NCBI GenBank assembly: GCA_036937835.1
Contig: CM072870.1
Coordinates: 15,781,501-15,845,500 of the forward strand
Origin: Pampus argenteus
Taxonomy: Eukaryota > Chordata > Actinopteri > Scombriformes > Stromateidae
Direction of reading: 5' to 3'
DNA length: 64,000 bases
Positions within the stretch are counted from its first letter, which is position 1. Each line of letters starts with the position of its first letter. Both the position numbers and the translations under genes were made by a program. This document shows, piece after piece, positions 10,110-24,226 of this stretch. A model generated the notes under the pieces. It saw nothing but the letters and a program-made list of their open reading frames with translations, was not told the DNA's origin and made no database searches.

Positions 10110-10135
10110 AAGATTTCCTTTTAAGATTTCCTTTT
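10110..10135. repeat. 13-bp direct tandem duplication
   Basis: aagatttcctttt occurs twice, head to tail, with no mismatch. It is probably a replication-slippage duplication. Confidence 0.9.
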
Positions 10136-12248
10136 AATGCAGGGAGACTATATTATTGGCCACACTTGAAAGAATCCCTCCGTCTTGAGTTTGTTGTACA
10201 TTATCACTGATTGCAGTATGTTCCAAAACACCTCATGGGAATAGAGTAACATTGCAACAGGCCATTTGAAAGGTAAGCAGCATGAAACTGCAATATGTCG
10301 CATTGAATTAAACTGCGGATTAGACAGGAGTGGCCGAGGAGAGGAAAAGGATGCAGTGAGGCCCGTGTAGTCTGTCAGCCATTTAATGATGTCTAAACTG
10401 GGTTGGAAACTGTTTTGAGTTATCCGCTGATTGAAGAATGCGTAAAGTGCTAACACATTTTCAGAGAGACTCATGAAAAATGAGAAATGAAGCACAAATG
10501 ATTAATCATCTGAGGATGTGAAAGTAAAGAAACAGTTTCGTAGAAGCGTAAAAAAATGCTGAGAAGATGTGGCAGAAATCTTTGAAAGGTCATCGTCAAA
10601 CCTCATCCCTTCATTTTCTTTTATTGACTCAGACATCATTGCCAACTCTTGAACAAAGAGCCTCCCTGTCCATGTGATGTGGCCACTGGAGAAAGCCTCA
10701 GGGATCTGCTCTTCTAAGAGACCTTAAGAACCCCGATCCACTCCACCATGAAGGTTAGATGACTTTCACTATGCATGGTTGCAATTTTAATAATCATATC
10801 CTACTCTAGGCAAAATTAAGTTGGTAGACATCAAGGAGAAAATATAGGCCAGTGTCAGAAATAATCTCGCTACTTGATCAGCAGTGAGGACTTCACACTA
10901 CGAAACTCCTTCTACTCCTCTGAGGCCCCTTACTACAGAGAAAAACACCTATACACATCTTAGATTAAATTCATTTGGCTGCTTAAACAGCACATTTAAA
11001 AGCTGACATATAATGTACACCTTGCACATTTCTCCACACTGCAATCAGTCATGCCCAATTTGTTTGGGTTTGACATTTATTTAGAGATATTTTGTTTGAT
11101 TTTGTTCTCCATGTGATATTACTGAGACAAAGGCCTTTTGTTGTGTTAACTGAAATGTTATGTGGAACCCATGTACACATCTGCACACACAGCCGCACAC
11201 ACTTCTGGAGCTCTACTATCTTTCTGTGGTCCAAAAGAAGCTCAAACCCACCAGATGTAAACACTTGAATCATTTGAAGCCTTTGAAATTGCAGCCTTCA
11301 AGAAAAGTTTGAAGCTCAGAGTGTACATATTCCAATGTTAGGCCATTTTCACTTGTAATTGATTTAAAACTCCTCTTTTTTTCAAAATAACAACCTCTGG
11401 CATGAAAGAGTTGTTGTTTTCCAACCTATTAAAAGTCAGACTGAACGCTCAAACATCATTAACAAATGAACTGCAGTCTCTATTTACTGTACATGTTGAA
11501 TTACTTGAATTGACCGCAGCCCTGGTTTTGATCATAGCTTTTGGCAGCTTTCTCAACCCTCATAATCGCCATATTCTTAATTTCCATAACCATTTAAGTA
11601 ATGGTGGACTAGTATACAGTATTACATGATTTTCTGAATGAATATGGCATGCCATTGAACAAACTAAATTCAACCCCCCCAGCACACACTTGGACACACC
11701 CTTGTACTATCTCAAGGTTAACAGGAAGCTTGGGCTGTGTTATCTCCACATTGTGGTTAGCAGTATCTCTCCTGGGATGACGCTGAGTGTGTATCGAGGG
11801 AAAAAAAGGGAAGTAAGGTTTTTGATTAGAAGCCCTGGACGTAGCCGTGGGCCCGGTCCTGGACCCTTGGGCTTGACAAGGAGCAGGAACGTTAGAGGTG
11901 AAGCCCTAACAGTTATGATGAACTACACTACAGAACACTCTGGGGTCTTCAGTCAAAAATAAACCAGTCTAAAGCATTATTCATATGTGCCATTTATTTA
12001 CTCTGTAACTGTTAAATCAAAACACAACTTCAGAGAGGATAATTTCCTCTAATGAGCAGGTGTAGGTGATATGCATCACAATATTTATTTTAAGTATGAC
12101 CCCTAAACAGGTTGATGTAATTATTCCTTCTGTTTATACTGACCATTATAAAAAAAAAGTCTAATGCGCACCTGTCGCCTAAGAATAAATCTCCACAGCA
12201 GACCTGGGAGGCCGGTGCCTGCTCTCTGACCGATCCGGTAATGAACAC

Positions 12249-12259
12249 AAGATGGCGAC
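12249..12259 (+). promoter_or_regulatory. YY1-like site near the ror1 start
   Basis: aagatggcgac closely matches the YY1 core AAGATGGCGGC, typically found just downstream of transcription starts in CpG-island promoters. It could mark the start region of the ror1 transcript. Its 3' end overlaps the left arm of the neighbouring inverted repeat. Confidence 0.35.
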
Positions 12260-12285
12260 ACATGGCTAATCAGAGCCATGTGTCG
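12256..12285. repeat. perfect 12-bp inverted repeat
   Basis: cgacacatggct (12256-12267) and agccatgtgtcg (12274-12285) are exact reverse complements separated by six bases. As RNA this would be a stable stem with a 6-nt loop. The ATG at 12278-12280 lies inside the right arm. Confidence 0.95.
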
Positions 12286-12619
12286 GCTCTTGTGGGCGCA
12301 GGACTCTTTGGTGAAGTTTGTAGGAAGGATTGCGCTTAGTTGGGGAGACAGACAGACAGGGGGAAAAGTGAGCTGGGCTCCAGCGAGGAGGAAAGAAACA
12401 GAAACCAGGAGAGACGGAGACAACTTTCTTCCAGACCCTGATATATTTACCCAAGAGAGTTTTGTTGCGCTTGGAAAGAGCAGCGACATACAGCGCACAA
12501 GTTGTCAACGCACTGTGTGTTTTGAGTCGTTCACTTTTTTTTTAGAAGGGGCTCGAAACTAAATTTTGAGTGTAGTGGATGTTAAGAGCGGGCGACGGTT
12601 TAACACAGAGCCGGGGGGA

Positions 12620-12728
12620 ATGTATCCAAGTCGGGCAGCAGCGAGCCAGCAGCGTCTGTGGAGATGTCCAGCCTGCGCTCTCTGGACCGCCTTGCTTCTC
12701 CACAGTGTCCTGTACCTGAGCGCGTCTG
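12620..12728 (+). CDS. ror1: ror1 first coding exon (signal peptide)
   Basis: ROR1 is a single-pass receptor tyrosine kinase-like protein at the plasma membrane (Ig, frizzled-type cysteine-rich and kringle domains outside, kinase-like domain inside) that responds to Wnt5a. Only the first exon is visible. ATG at 12620 (purine at -3) opens 36 codons beginning MYPSRAAASQQRLWR and a hydrophobic signal-peptide core, ALWTALLLHSVLYLSASG. The donor is tct g|gtgagt at phase 1. The assignment rests on synteny (PGM1 then ROR1, same strand, in human), a CpG-rich promoter, an exon that stops just after the signal peptide, and phase 1 as in mammalian ROR1. Signal peptides diverge, so the residues alone do not prove it. 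The stop-free frame continues past the donor into the intron, so an unspliced reading is possible but less likely. Confidence 0.65.
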
Positions 12729-15700
12729 GTGAGTCCCAACATTTCTTCGTTTCCCTCAGAAATCACTCCCGTCTTTCTCCTGCTTCTCTGATGCCTTTTA
12801 CTCACTCTGTGGTTCTTCGACACATGCGTGAATTCAACGATGTAATTCTGTCAACCTCGGCAAAAAAAACAACAAAACAACTTTTTCTAACTATGTGTTT
12901 TGAGCACTCAGTAATGTCTTTATAGTGACTATATCACAGTTTAAAGACAGTTTAAGTCATCCATCACCATGTTCCAATGCGGTAACACAATACTGCTCTA
13001 TTTGTTTTTGATCATATGTGTAGGTCAAACTGTTGTTGCATACATACACAGCAGCACTGTGTGCCATCATTCAGCCTCCCCTCTCATGTAAATGATCTTT
13101 GGTTTTTAGGTTATCGTCCTATTGTCATTCTGAAGCCTCTGCATGGGGAAAGACTTGACTCCATTGGCAGACAATAGGGACCTCTTAACTAGTCAGCTGG
13201 ATAGCTATTGTGCCCTCTAACCTCCCCCTCAATAATTTGGGTCAATTTAAAGATAAGGGACACACAAAGTCTCATTTACAAGGCAAATAAGCTACTACCT
13301 GTTTTTAGGAGATAAGACAAGGATGCATGGAAAACATTTGGTAAAATAGGCCAGCTGTGACCTCTAGAAAATCAATCTGTCTTGATTGCCTTTTAGAAAA
13401 CAAACTCTAAATAAAATAAAGCTTCAGTTTATTTGTCTGTGTGCTGTATTTAAAAGTAATGAGTTACAGACTTTTTTTTTTTTGGAGGAGGGGGATAATA
13501 TTTCTGTAGCCTTTTCCATAGCTGAGTGTGTGGTATTCACATTTTAGAGAAAGGGAGGCCTGATGTTATATGTAACTGGTCTTTGGTTGACTCATACAAG
13601 TATGATTGAATTCAGTTTGAATTAAGTTTGAATTGTTTATGAAGCTGCTGGGTGAAAGCATTTCCATTTTTTTTTTGTCCTTTTGAGCATATATTAAGTA
13701 TAAAACAATCCTTCCCTCCCAAATGGGTAGTGATGAATTATCTCCGGAAGGTTTTTCCACGTTTGTTTGGATTATCTCTGTCCTCCTTAAATGCTTACAT
13801 TATCTAGAATGGAGGTGTACAGTATATTCTGTGTCGAACGTAAAGCTTTCCGCCATGACCCTTCTCTAGCCATCTCTTCTTTTTATATTTCGGCTTCTCT
13901 TTCTTGCTCTGAGGCAGGGAGGAATGTTAATCCACATTATTTAACTGTGTGAGTTAGTTATAACTTACTCAAATGAAGTTTCATGATAGAATATGGAGAA
14001 CAAGGCCCCAGCCTCTGCAGCTACTTCGTATCTGGACATAAACAAGTGGAAATTATTGCATTCTTTTCCGTGTCAGTTGCACAGTTTAGGAGCATGATAT
14101 ACTCTGGGAATTAAATTTCAAATGGTAATACTGTTATTCATGAAGCAAGACTGATTCTGTTTTGCACTCCCACCAACTGCTTGAAACTGTACAACTATTG
14201 AGAAAGTTCAGTGATGATCTGCAGCTGCTCTGAATGAAGATATTAATACTGACTTTAGAATAAGAACATAGCTTTACTGTAACATTAACTGCTATGGACA
14301 AAGAAAATTACACTCATTAAGATGCTTTATTCTTCCTTTGCATCCACAAACTTGATCTCCAATTTGATGAAGCAATGAATTCTCGGGTATGTTTGTAGAT
14401 GATGACACTTGTCTCTCCTGGCCCGCTGTAATGGGAACTGTAATGGGGGGTTTAAGGACAGGAGTGCAGTACCCTGTGATCAGTGGACAGTGGCTATAAT
14501 ATTGCTGTATTGTAGAAACATCTGAGCAAACATGGAAAGGAAGAAACTGAAAGGTTCGGTTGTCTGTCTTTATTTTGCTGCTGTATGGCTTACTGATCAG
14601 CAAGCAAGCTTCCAGTCAGAAGTCGCTGGACGGTCATTAGTCTAAAAGCCAGTATTTCCAGAAGCAAGGGTCTGTTCAAATAATTTGGTAGTTTGTTGAC
14701 ATTATAGGCTTGACAAAGGTTGAATAAATTAACAATAAAAACATGCATGCAATAACGGCCTATGTAACACAAATTTAAATTAATTTGTATTTTATTTGAT
14801 GGCTTCTTACAATACATAAAGTTGAAGTTGAAGACAGCGAATTGATGATGGTGATTACAGATCAGAGAAAGATACCATAAGAAACAATCAAACCAAAGTT
14901 ATTGTAAACACAAATGACTACATTTAAAAGGAAAAACTGGCTGTCAAATCAGTTACATTGCTCATGCCAAGAAGAAATAAAGTATCACCAGTAACTAAAG
15001 ATCAACTAGGAAGTTTCATTAGAAAAACAGTTTGCTCCAGATAGCCGGTAAAGTGGTTAGCTTGGTTAACAGTTAGATGGTAACTAAATTCAAGTCACAA
15101 ATCAATAATCGATCACAATAAAAAGCAATAATATTCTAATACAGGCTTTTGGAGAGTAGATAATATTTGTAGTCAATACTTGCCAGGTCACAGGTCTGAT
15201 AATAGGCTGGATGTAAGGATGCCAGTTAATAAGCAGCAACTGCAATAGAACTGTCAGCAGGGGTTGCTACGAGCAACAGAATGTGCCACTCGTTTACTCA
15301 CAACATTCGAATTAACGTGAGTGATCAGGTCGAGGCAGGACATCGGATGAGTTTATCATGTTGTGTTCTGATTACTCTAAAACCTCTGTTTACGTACGCT
15401 CTGTCAGCACTCAGATTCCTCCCTACTCTTGCCAAAAACAGCTTTGGCATCACTATCCGCCTCACAGGTGCTAATCTAAACAAGAATGGAATCATGTAGA
15501 ACAGATCGTGAGAGTTTATTCTCAAAAGCACTGCTTCACTTCAAATTCACAACTGTCCTCCTTTGGAGGTCTATTCCATGCGTATGCGCACAATTGAGAA
15601 GAAAAAAAAACAAACAATCAGATGAAGGTTGACATGGCCTAGTTTTTTTCCCAGCAGGAATCTGGCTATGCCAACTGGGCTTATTCATAATCATTTAACC

Positions 15701-16881
15701 TGAAATTAAATCTAGGTTTTCCATCATGGAAATCTGATTTCTGCTGATTTAGGACCAGTAAATGCATATTTAATTGATAGGTGCAGCGTCATTGCAAAAT
15801 AGTCACTGCCCTAACAGTGGCAATTTTGAAGATCTCTGCTTCATTTCTCTTTGGCAGCACCATATGGTAGTAAGTGGTAATTGCAGGTGTGTTTTGGACC
15901 TCAATAAACCTCACTCCCAGAAACCCCTGCATGATGTCGGGCTAGCAGTACGCCACTTCACAGCTGGACCAACCAGACCTTTCTTGACCAATCCCTGGCA
16001 CCATTGTGTTACCTCATTCGGCCATCGATATGATTAAACAGACATTTATTTAAATGAAAATCTTCAAGATCATAACTTTAAGCCCTGACGTAATAATCTG
16101 TGACATGCCCATAAAAATAAATTGATACCAATTTTTTCCCAACTATATAAACTGTGTAAAAGTTTCTAAACATGGAACATTCACCTCTGAGCATAAAAGG
16201 TCCTCTGGAGAGCAGAGAGTCTCTGTAAAATCGTCTGTTTAGAGTTGCATTTCGCCTTTTAATAACACTCAGGAAGCCTATAAATCATGTTGGGTGGAAC
16301 TGCCTCTGTACAACTTTCAACAGGAGACACTGTTGACACTAAATACGCTGGAAAAAAAAATCCTTGCTGCTACTGGCTGAGTGTGTAAGAGACTGTCCTG
16401 TTCTCTCTCTGCTACTGACTTGTCTATCTGTAATGGTGTTTGTCTTGTGGCCTTTTCTTAGAATTGTACTAAGGAAGTAATTTACGAGGCGGTTAAAGAA
16501 GATGTTAGACTAAATCTCAGCATTTTCGTCCTTGTTAAATCTGTACAAATCAGCTTTTCCCTCGGATGACTTCTTTCTTTATCAGTACTTTTTTAGCATT
16601 GTGATATTGCACACATTTGTCCATAAAGTGGAACTCTATTCAATTTGTAACATTTTATCCAGATGCTCTGGGATATGTTGGGCTCTGTCTAGGGCTAAAT
16701 GGTACACCTCTTTCCGATAGATGACTCTGTTGTGTTTAAAACTCGGCTCCCACTCTGCACAGTGCTACACTAATTCAGGCATCAAGTGGTGTGCATCCCT
16801 TAAAAGCTTTTGGCAGACACAGAAGAATGTGGCAGGAACTATATGTGTGAAACAGATGTATGGACCTTTTCTAGAGGGAGG

Positions 16882-16896
16882 TTTTTTTTTTTTTTT
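16882..16896. repeat. poly-T tract
   Basis: Fifteen T in a row within intronic sequence. On the minus strand this could be the A tail of an old retroposed element, but no element body is recognised next to it. Confidence 0.9.
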
Positions 16897-19800
16897 AGAC
16901 AGTACGACTCCATTTTGAGCATGCGAAATGCGAAGAAAATCATAGACATTCATTTAATCAGCACATACCCATAAATCATACCTCCCCCCCCAACTCTGTT
17001 TTATGTCACTGATTTAAAACGTTGGTGTGTAAATCATGTCAAGCACTGGCAATTACCTATTTCCCACTCGTTATTAAATACACGTGTTTGCCAAGGCTCA
17101 GTGGGGTTCAGTGTTGCTATAGAGCGAACTGTTTGAAGAATATTGTGTACTAATTGTTTAAATGATGTACAGCCACTGGGCAATTTGCCATAACTGTTAT
17201 ATTAACTATATTAAACATTCCTTTTGTCAAGAATATGCTAAATAACTAATATTTTTCAATGTTCTTGTTTTTTTCTAGTGGTTTTTCAAGATGGACTACC
17301 CATATTGATTACTATGGAATTCACAAGATATGAAGTTTCCTTATGAAGTGTGATTAGTACATTTGTTTTCCATTGACTTGCTGGCTGGAATTTCCATGAT
17401 AATGTCATCAATGCTTTGTTGACAAAGGAATTTCAGAAAGAGAGCCAGATTTAGGTTTTCCTTCTTTGTAGATCTACTCTCTGCCAAGTCAGGCAGAAGC
17501 CTTTCTGTGAATGGTAAGAAGTGTAAGTTCCTGCATTTGCGTAATGTTGGCAGAGAAATGCTCTTATTTCCGCAAATCGGGCTCAGTGGACCACTCTTGT
17601 TTTTTAGCGGTCAGAGTGCCATGGAGAGGCAGCGTTTAATCAAGGGATAAACTCAGATCCTTGCTGCAGACGCTTGATAAAGTTTCTAGCAGTACAAACT
17701 GTAGCCAAGTGTGAAAACCTTTTTCCTGCAATTTACTGTCTGCACAGGAGGTCAGACGGTTAGGGAGAGAAAAACCTCTACAGGGTTCAGAGAAATGTGT
17801 CACTGGATTAAGAAGCATTGGTTCAGGTTTTAGAGCTGCAGTTGAGAAGCCAGGGTGTAGATGACAGTGTGATTTAAACAGAGGGGACATTTGGTCTGAG
17901 TTGAGGAAAAATCTGTAGTAAGTCAACATTCATTGTTGTGTGTTTTGTACAGTAATAGACAAAAATACATTTTTTTCTTTTTCCATGGATTTACCTGTTG
18001 TGTATACACTACAAATTAAATTGCTTTCTACACCCTCTATTCCATACTTTCTATGTTGATGTCTTTCGACTGCTTTCTGGAAGACAAATTACGCCTGCCA
18101 CATAAAAAATATCCTCCGCTGTACTTTATACACACAATACAATGAGTCCTTTGCTGCAGTTGTAAGGCAAGCTGCATGTGCGAGTGTGTGCTGATGACAA
18201 AGTGACATTTTAATGAGTCTAATGGAATAAGCCACACATGGTGCATATCAATTTCCCATATGAACTTGGCACAGTTTAATGTTGAGGACTGCAGGGAATA
18301 GCAGTGGCCTTAAAGAGCTCTAAATTTCATTGAGACCAGTTTTATCAAATTACTGCTTGCTAGTGTCCTCCATGGCTAGCTTTCCACCATCTTAATATGT
18401 AGAGATCATGCTACATTTCATTTAATAGGGAATAGGATGAAACATGACTTTTTAAATTCCCCTATATGTGTCAGAGTAAATCTTTTTAATCCCTGTTTGC
18501 ATTGCATTAAGGACTTCAGAAACGCCCACTGCAAGCAGACAGGCAGATCTCTCTCCACCCACAATTAGGTCTTTGTACAGCACCACACTCCCTCCGAGGT
18601 ATTAAATACCCCAAACGTTATGGACTTCTCAGCCAAGAATATTACCATTTATTTTCAAAAAAATATTATTCCATCTCATCAGTTTTATTCCTCATGGATG
18701 TGCTGTTGTTAACATTTCTGTCCATGTAAACAGCTCTTCTTCATTTATATTTTTTTATGTTTGCAACATGTTCATCCTTTTCACAACATTTCTTAAGTAC
18801 TTGTCTTAGCCAGTTAGTCTGAGGAGGTAAAGTTGTCACTTACACTGAACAAAAATGATCTGTATAATTTAAGTTAATTTGTAGTGAATGAACAGACAAC
18901 AATATATAATGTCTGAATCCATGCTATCTAAATATCAAGTATGAGCTGCTTGTTTATACAAATTATCTCTGTTTTCTCTTTCTTTTTTTTTTAAACAGAG
19001 TGCATATTTTTCCACCAAAGTATATTTTCAGTAGTGCACACAGACCTACTTTTTGGAGAATCAACCCCTCCGTCACCTCATCACCATCAGCACGATATCA
19101 AAACTCCTTGGCACTCCTCTTATCTGGCTGGCACTGTCTCCCTGTTTTTCCTTTCCCCATTTACCATTTGCTTGGCCGTATGACAGTCCTATTCGTTTTT
19201 CTCTCTCACTCTCACACACACAGTCACTTTTCTCCGTCTGTACAGTTCACTTGGGCTGTGGAGTGTCTCTTCCACTTGGCCCTTCTTGTCGGGATGACTG
19301 ACATGCTGCTCTTGGCTACGCTGTGTGTGTTTGCTCAACAATAACTGAGAGTAGGGCGGCTCCACACCAGTTCCTACTCTCTTCAGGGACATAATGGAAA
19401 CGCAGTGATAACTGCTTATACAGGCTGTTGGTAATGTTCTTTTTCACTATTTAGCCTAATTTGCTAATTTGGCATATTTTAAGTCAGTTAATGTAGTAGT
19501 ACTTATGAGTTATGAGTTCATTAAATTATTGGGATGATTATGTGAAGAACATTTTGTCCAGTTTTGCCGTTCTCAATATTGGTCTTGATATGCGGCTGCA
19601 CATCTGTTCTTTTGCCCACCAGTTCCTGATGTTATGCTGCCATTGGACCATCGGCTCCACGGAGACATATAAACTTATCACTCTGTTATTAATAGAACAT
19701 TATCACATATTTTTTCTCCAGTGGTTTTTGGCTACTCCAACATGGACATTTTCTGTTTCTTTTTTTTAGGCTTGCTTTCAACAAGCACACACACTCACAC

Positions 19801-22800
19801 ATGTATGATTGGGTTGTGCGTGTGTATATGTACCTGTTTACTGATTTGTGATTCATCTTTCTCATTGAGTTATTCTGGAAGTTGTTGTTGTTGGTGTAAC
19901 GTACAGATAGACGTGTGTTTGGCCTTTTTATTGTTTTGTAATTGCAATTAGTAGCTATAGAAACCATAATCCTGTTGTAGCTTGAAGTTGAGAAATTCTG
20001 TCTTTTGAAGATTAGTTCCTCTAAATGGGTTTTAGTTTTAAGATGTCGGGTTAACAAGCCTACTTTAGCCACCAAATAGATTTTGGGATCTGTTAAAGTA
20101 ATGACAACAAGATTGTGAATGTCGAAGATTTTTCAATTCCATTGTTTTCAGTGGGACCCAAGATGTTTCTTGAGCATTATGTGAAGCCACAAACTTTACT
20201 ACGGTCATTCAACACTGTTGAAACACTCAAATGTTTTTGTAATGTAGCTGTTGAATGTTGAGAAGTTTGCTCACTACTCGGTGTTGCTACAAATTTTGCA
20301 CTTATTCTTCCTTTTGGGAAATAGATCAAGCTCTCCAGCACTTTTCTTTTTGTCTTCTTCAAATCATAGGAGTTTGATGTGTATGTTTGTCTTTTGTTTT
20401 TGTTTTTTGCTCCACTGAAAGTTTGGCAGGCTTATGTTACGTGTGTGTTTAAATTGTATTATTTTCTATAACACATTACTATTATATGGAATGTATATGT
20501 CCGTCACTTTTTTTCATTACATTTTCTTTCTTTTTTTATTATTTATTATTTTGTGTACATCTGACATAGCCTCTAATCCAAAGAAAATGTAAAAAAATAT
20601 GCATTTTTAGATGTAGTTTACTTAGTGAGGAAAATGTTTTTTAATTGTATCCAGAGTGTGGCCATGGCATTAGCATGTTTACCCAAAGGCTTTGGGACAT
20701 TGTTCTTTAAGCAAACCCCTATTAACTGGCAGCTAGTGTTTACCCAGCCACTTCATTCATACACAAAAGACTCAAGAGGGGCTGACTGGAACTGGTGGCT
20801 CAGCTCTGTTGTCCAGAGGATCTGAAACTTTCACATTAGGAAGACGAGTACTACCATTAATCATACTGACAAAACTAGCTGGCATAGAAGCAATGTTGCT
20901 CTCATTTGTTAGCATGATTACTGAAAACATAAATAAAACAGTGACTTAGCACGAATAGAAAAAGGCACAAAATGTTGTAGGAAATTTGAAATTTAAATAG
21001 AAATTCCCTTTTCTATCCATTCTAATCCTGTGTTGACCACACTGACCAAGGAATCTGGAGTTAAAGGTCCCACTGGCTGCTGTAACTAAAGTACCGTTCG
21101 TTAATTGTCCATGTAGCAAACCACTTGTGGGGAGCCATCCGCATAAGTCAGCGCCAACCAGGAAAGCCTTGCCCCTGTGTGACATTAGTAGTTGTTTCAT
21201 CAATCAGACCTGGTGGGGGGGAACTGGAAAAAAATGTTTCAATGATCAACTCAGTCTCTCAGAGTTTTATTTCTCAAAATTCAAGTTAAAGATTCTAAAG
21301 ATCACCCCACTTCTTGGTTCTTATTCCAGAAACTATGTCCGGGAATATGAAAGTCTGCAGATTATGGCATTCTCAGCATCCAGAGTTTTGGCAAACCCTT
21401 AAAGCTTTCCTCTCAGTCTTGCGGGAAACCTGTTACCCTACCCACACAGTCATCGGTAGCCTCTTAAATCCATTTTGGCTTGATGGCCTCACCATACAGC
21501 AGCTTATTTCAAGATGTTCTTAGATTTACTGACCTCTGTGTTAGTAGCCTAACTATCCAGATAGTGGGCCAAATTTTAAAAGGAAACAGGTGAGAAAAGA
21601 ATAGCAGGATGGATAGACACAGTCATTCGTTTTGTCCTAGTGACTGTCCAGATATGTTAACCAGAGGCTCATTGAATCTCTGAAGGAGTCCTGTGTTTGA
21701 TGTCTAAGTGCATGTGGGTTTTTGTGGTGAAAAGGAATGGTAATGGAAGGGTAGGAATGGTCATAAGGCAGGAATCTGTCTGTGTGTTACTGTGACAAAA
21801 TTTATATCTTCTCCGTTTCTGTCTCCTTATTATTCAGTCAGAGAGTTTAGGTCATGTATATATGTATAAATTGAGATCTCTGTATATAACCAGGGGCAAG
21901 CGGAAAGGAATCTCATCGACGTTCCCGACCGGGAATTCATACATTTATCCAGTGGGATGCTGAATGCCACTCTTACCTTCTGTTGAATCTTTCCCTCTCA
22001 GAGGCAAAAAAAAAATTGGCAGTGTTGAGGGGAAAGTTAAAGCCGGTAGATTTTATCGAATTTATCAAAGCCGACACTGACTTGGAACCAACCTTTAATT
22101 GAGTTTAAGTTTATTCACTGGTGGTGTCCTGCATGCCAACAGTCCTCTCACACCTCATTGTTGTTTTCCTGTCTCTCTATATATCTCTCTGTCTTTCCCT
22201 GTCTCTCTCCCGCTCCTCTCCCTCTCTGAAAGCATTGATTTCAACAGGGCAGGAAATGAAACTCCATTACCCTGTGACTCCCAGCAGGAGAACGGGACCA
22301 GGGGAGGAAAAGAGGAAGAAGTTCATTGAGTAAAAATCCCAGTACTAGTTTTTTAGAAAGGGATGAAAAGATTGATAGTCTGAGGACGTGACTGAGGATC
22401 AGGACGGGCCCGGCTTACTAAGAGAAAGCTGAGAAGGTTGGGAATGATACTTGGATTAAAAAATATTTTCTTAGAGGCGTTTAACTGACAGCAAGCTTAA
22501 ATTAACTCTTAGTGATATCAATCAAAAAGCTGAAACTTTTGACTCACTCTAAAAACACGCAATAGAATAATAGAGAGAAAAAATAAACAGCCATTGAGCA
22601 AAAGTGAAGAAAGCTAGTCAAGGACCCCCTATCTTTGACAACGCCTGACCTTCATCCCTCTATCAGAAGTCAATGATCTTCTCCTCAGAGGGGCCTATAT
22701 AAGAGGCTTAGGCCCGCGTGATCCCATTGCCTGTTTGCTTAACCTCTGCATAACAGTGCTAAGCTTTGACCACAAGAGCTCATTACCTCTCATCCCTCTA

Positions 22801-24226
22801 TCTCTTTTACTATTTCATCCAGCCATAGTAGCAACTGAAACATTTAAGAGCCTCTGATTACACACAATATTAAGCCCTTCATGCTAAAATATGATGCGCA
22901 CTGTAAAAAATATATAACTGCAGAAGAAAACTGATTCCCAGCAATTTACTGTCCCACAGAAATCTTTAAAGGAACATAAAACCTGTCATGTTGTTGCAAC
23001 CATGATTGGAGCAAAAGGAGAGATGGCACAGCTTCAGCATCTTTCTAGACATTTAGATACAGACCCACTGCACTTATTTATTGAGCTTTTCATTGAGATG
23101 AACAACTGTTTATTCTTTCACATGCATTGTGTAATGATGTTTTGCAACAAAGCAGGGGCCCGTCCCTGTCTTTATATAGAGACGGAGGCGGAGGGTCATG
23201 TTGCAGTGAAATTAAGGGGGGAAAAAAAGAAAAAGAAATGGGAATTTTCCTATGGAAATTATGTCTTATTATTCTTGATATGCTCTGTTGAAGTTCAGAC
23301 AACAGTTAAGTTGGTCTGAAGTTTCGCCTGCTGGTACTGTTCCACAGTTTTGACCACTGTTAGCTCACTGCAGGGTCTTGTGGTAGAGTTTGCCATGGGG
23401 AGAAATCTGCATTGCCCTCATCCCAGTAAACTTTGTCCAAAGCAGTGGGTTTGTTATGAAAATTTAGTGCTTGTATTCCAAGTATATCCGGGAACATGTT
23501 CCTCTATGGCTGACAGTTATTGTTACTTTAGCTTTCTGTGTGTCCAGGACCAGGCAGCAGTGACCTATTGTCCCCCCAACTACCCTTCCTTTGCACCCGA
23601 GTCTTTGTTAGTCCATTAACGCTTTACTTTAAACCTGGTTTGGCCTGCTGGCTATCTTAACCTCTAGACATGATGGTTTTTTGCGGGAGTGGACATTGTC
23701 CTTTGTCTGGTCATTTGTTTGTGTTTTGATCTGCACCTCTAACATTTGTTTCTCCTCGGTATTAACACATTTCCAAGTATTGAGCTTTCTTTTGATTGAG
23801 AGTTGTCCGAAACTAGATTAAATGAAGACATTTTAGGTGTTTCTCTATGAGATAGGCATGTGGACAGAGAAAAGGGGTATATTTTTAGAAACTACTTCCA
23901 TTATAAATGTAGACCTGTGCGGTTATTTACGGAAGGAACAATTACCCACTGACTTCCATGTTTAATTGGCGCAAATTAAAGATATTTGCAATGAGATTAC
24001 TGTAAGCTTGTAAATGTGTTTTCGGAAGTCAAACATTGTTACTAAATGAGCTGCATCACTTATTTGCCTCCAGAAATGTAACACTATGCATTTTTATGTA
24101 TGGGTTTCCTTGACTCAACAGTCATAAAACTGAAAGAAAAACAGAAATTCAGAGAGTCCCAGACAATAGTGCATTAGTCTTTTATTGCTGGTTACGTAGC
24201 AGATTGCAGCCAGCATGTTTGCCCTC

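Larger units (their letters stand above)
8961..12160. other. intergenic region upstream of ror1
   Basis: Mostly AT-rich unique sequence. Besides the exon-like segment at 9442-9509, it holds a 13-bp tandem duplication at 10110-10135, a possible spliced segment ending at a GTTAG donor near 10755, and a GC-rich pocket at about 11830-11900. No known protein is recognised here. Confidence 0.6.
12160..12619 (+). promoter_or_regulatory. ror1: ror1 CpG-rich promoter and 5' leader
   Basis: CpG dinucleotides are far denser here than in the flanking AT-rich DNA. A YY1-like site (aagatggcgac at 12249-12259) and a perfect 12-bp hairpin (12256-12285) lie in it. Several ATGs (12252, 12262, 12278) precede the coding start. 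The one at 12278 opens a 94-codon upstream frame closed at 12562. The transcription start cannot be fixed from sequence: if it lies upstream of about 12250, the message would carry these upstream ATGs. Confidence 0.5.

Noticed and set aside
12121..12823. Antisense open frames across the ror1 promoter (12121-12498, 12542-12823)
   Set aside because: They are explained by CpG-rich composition with few stops. No motif and no splice pattern on the minus strand.
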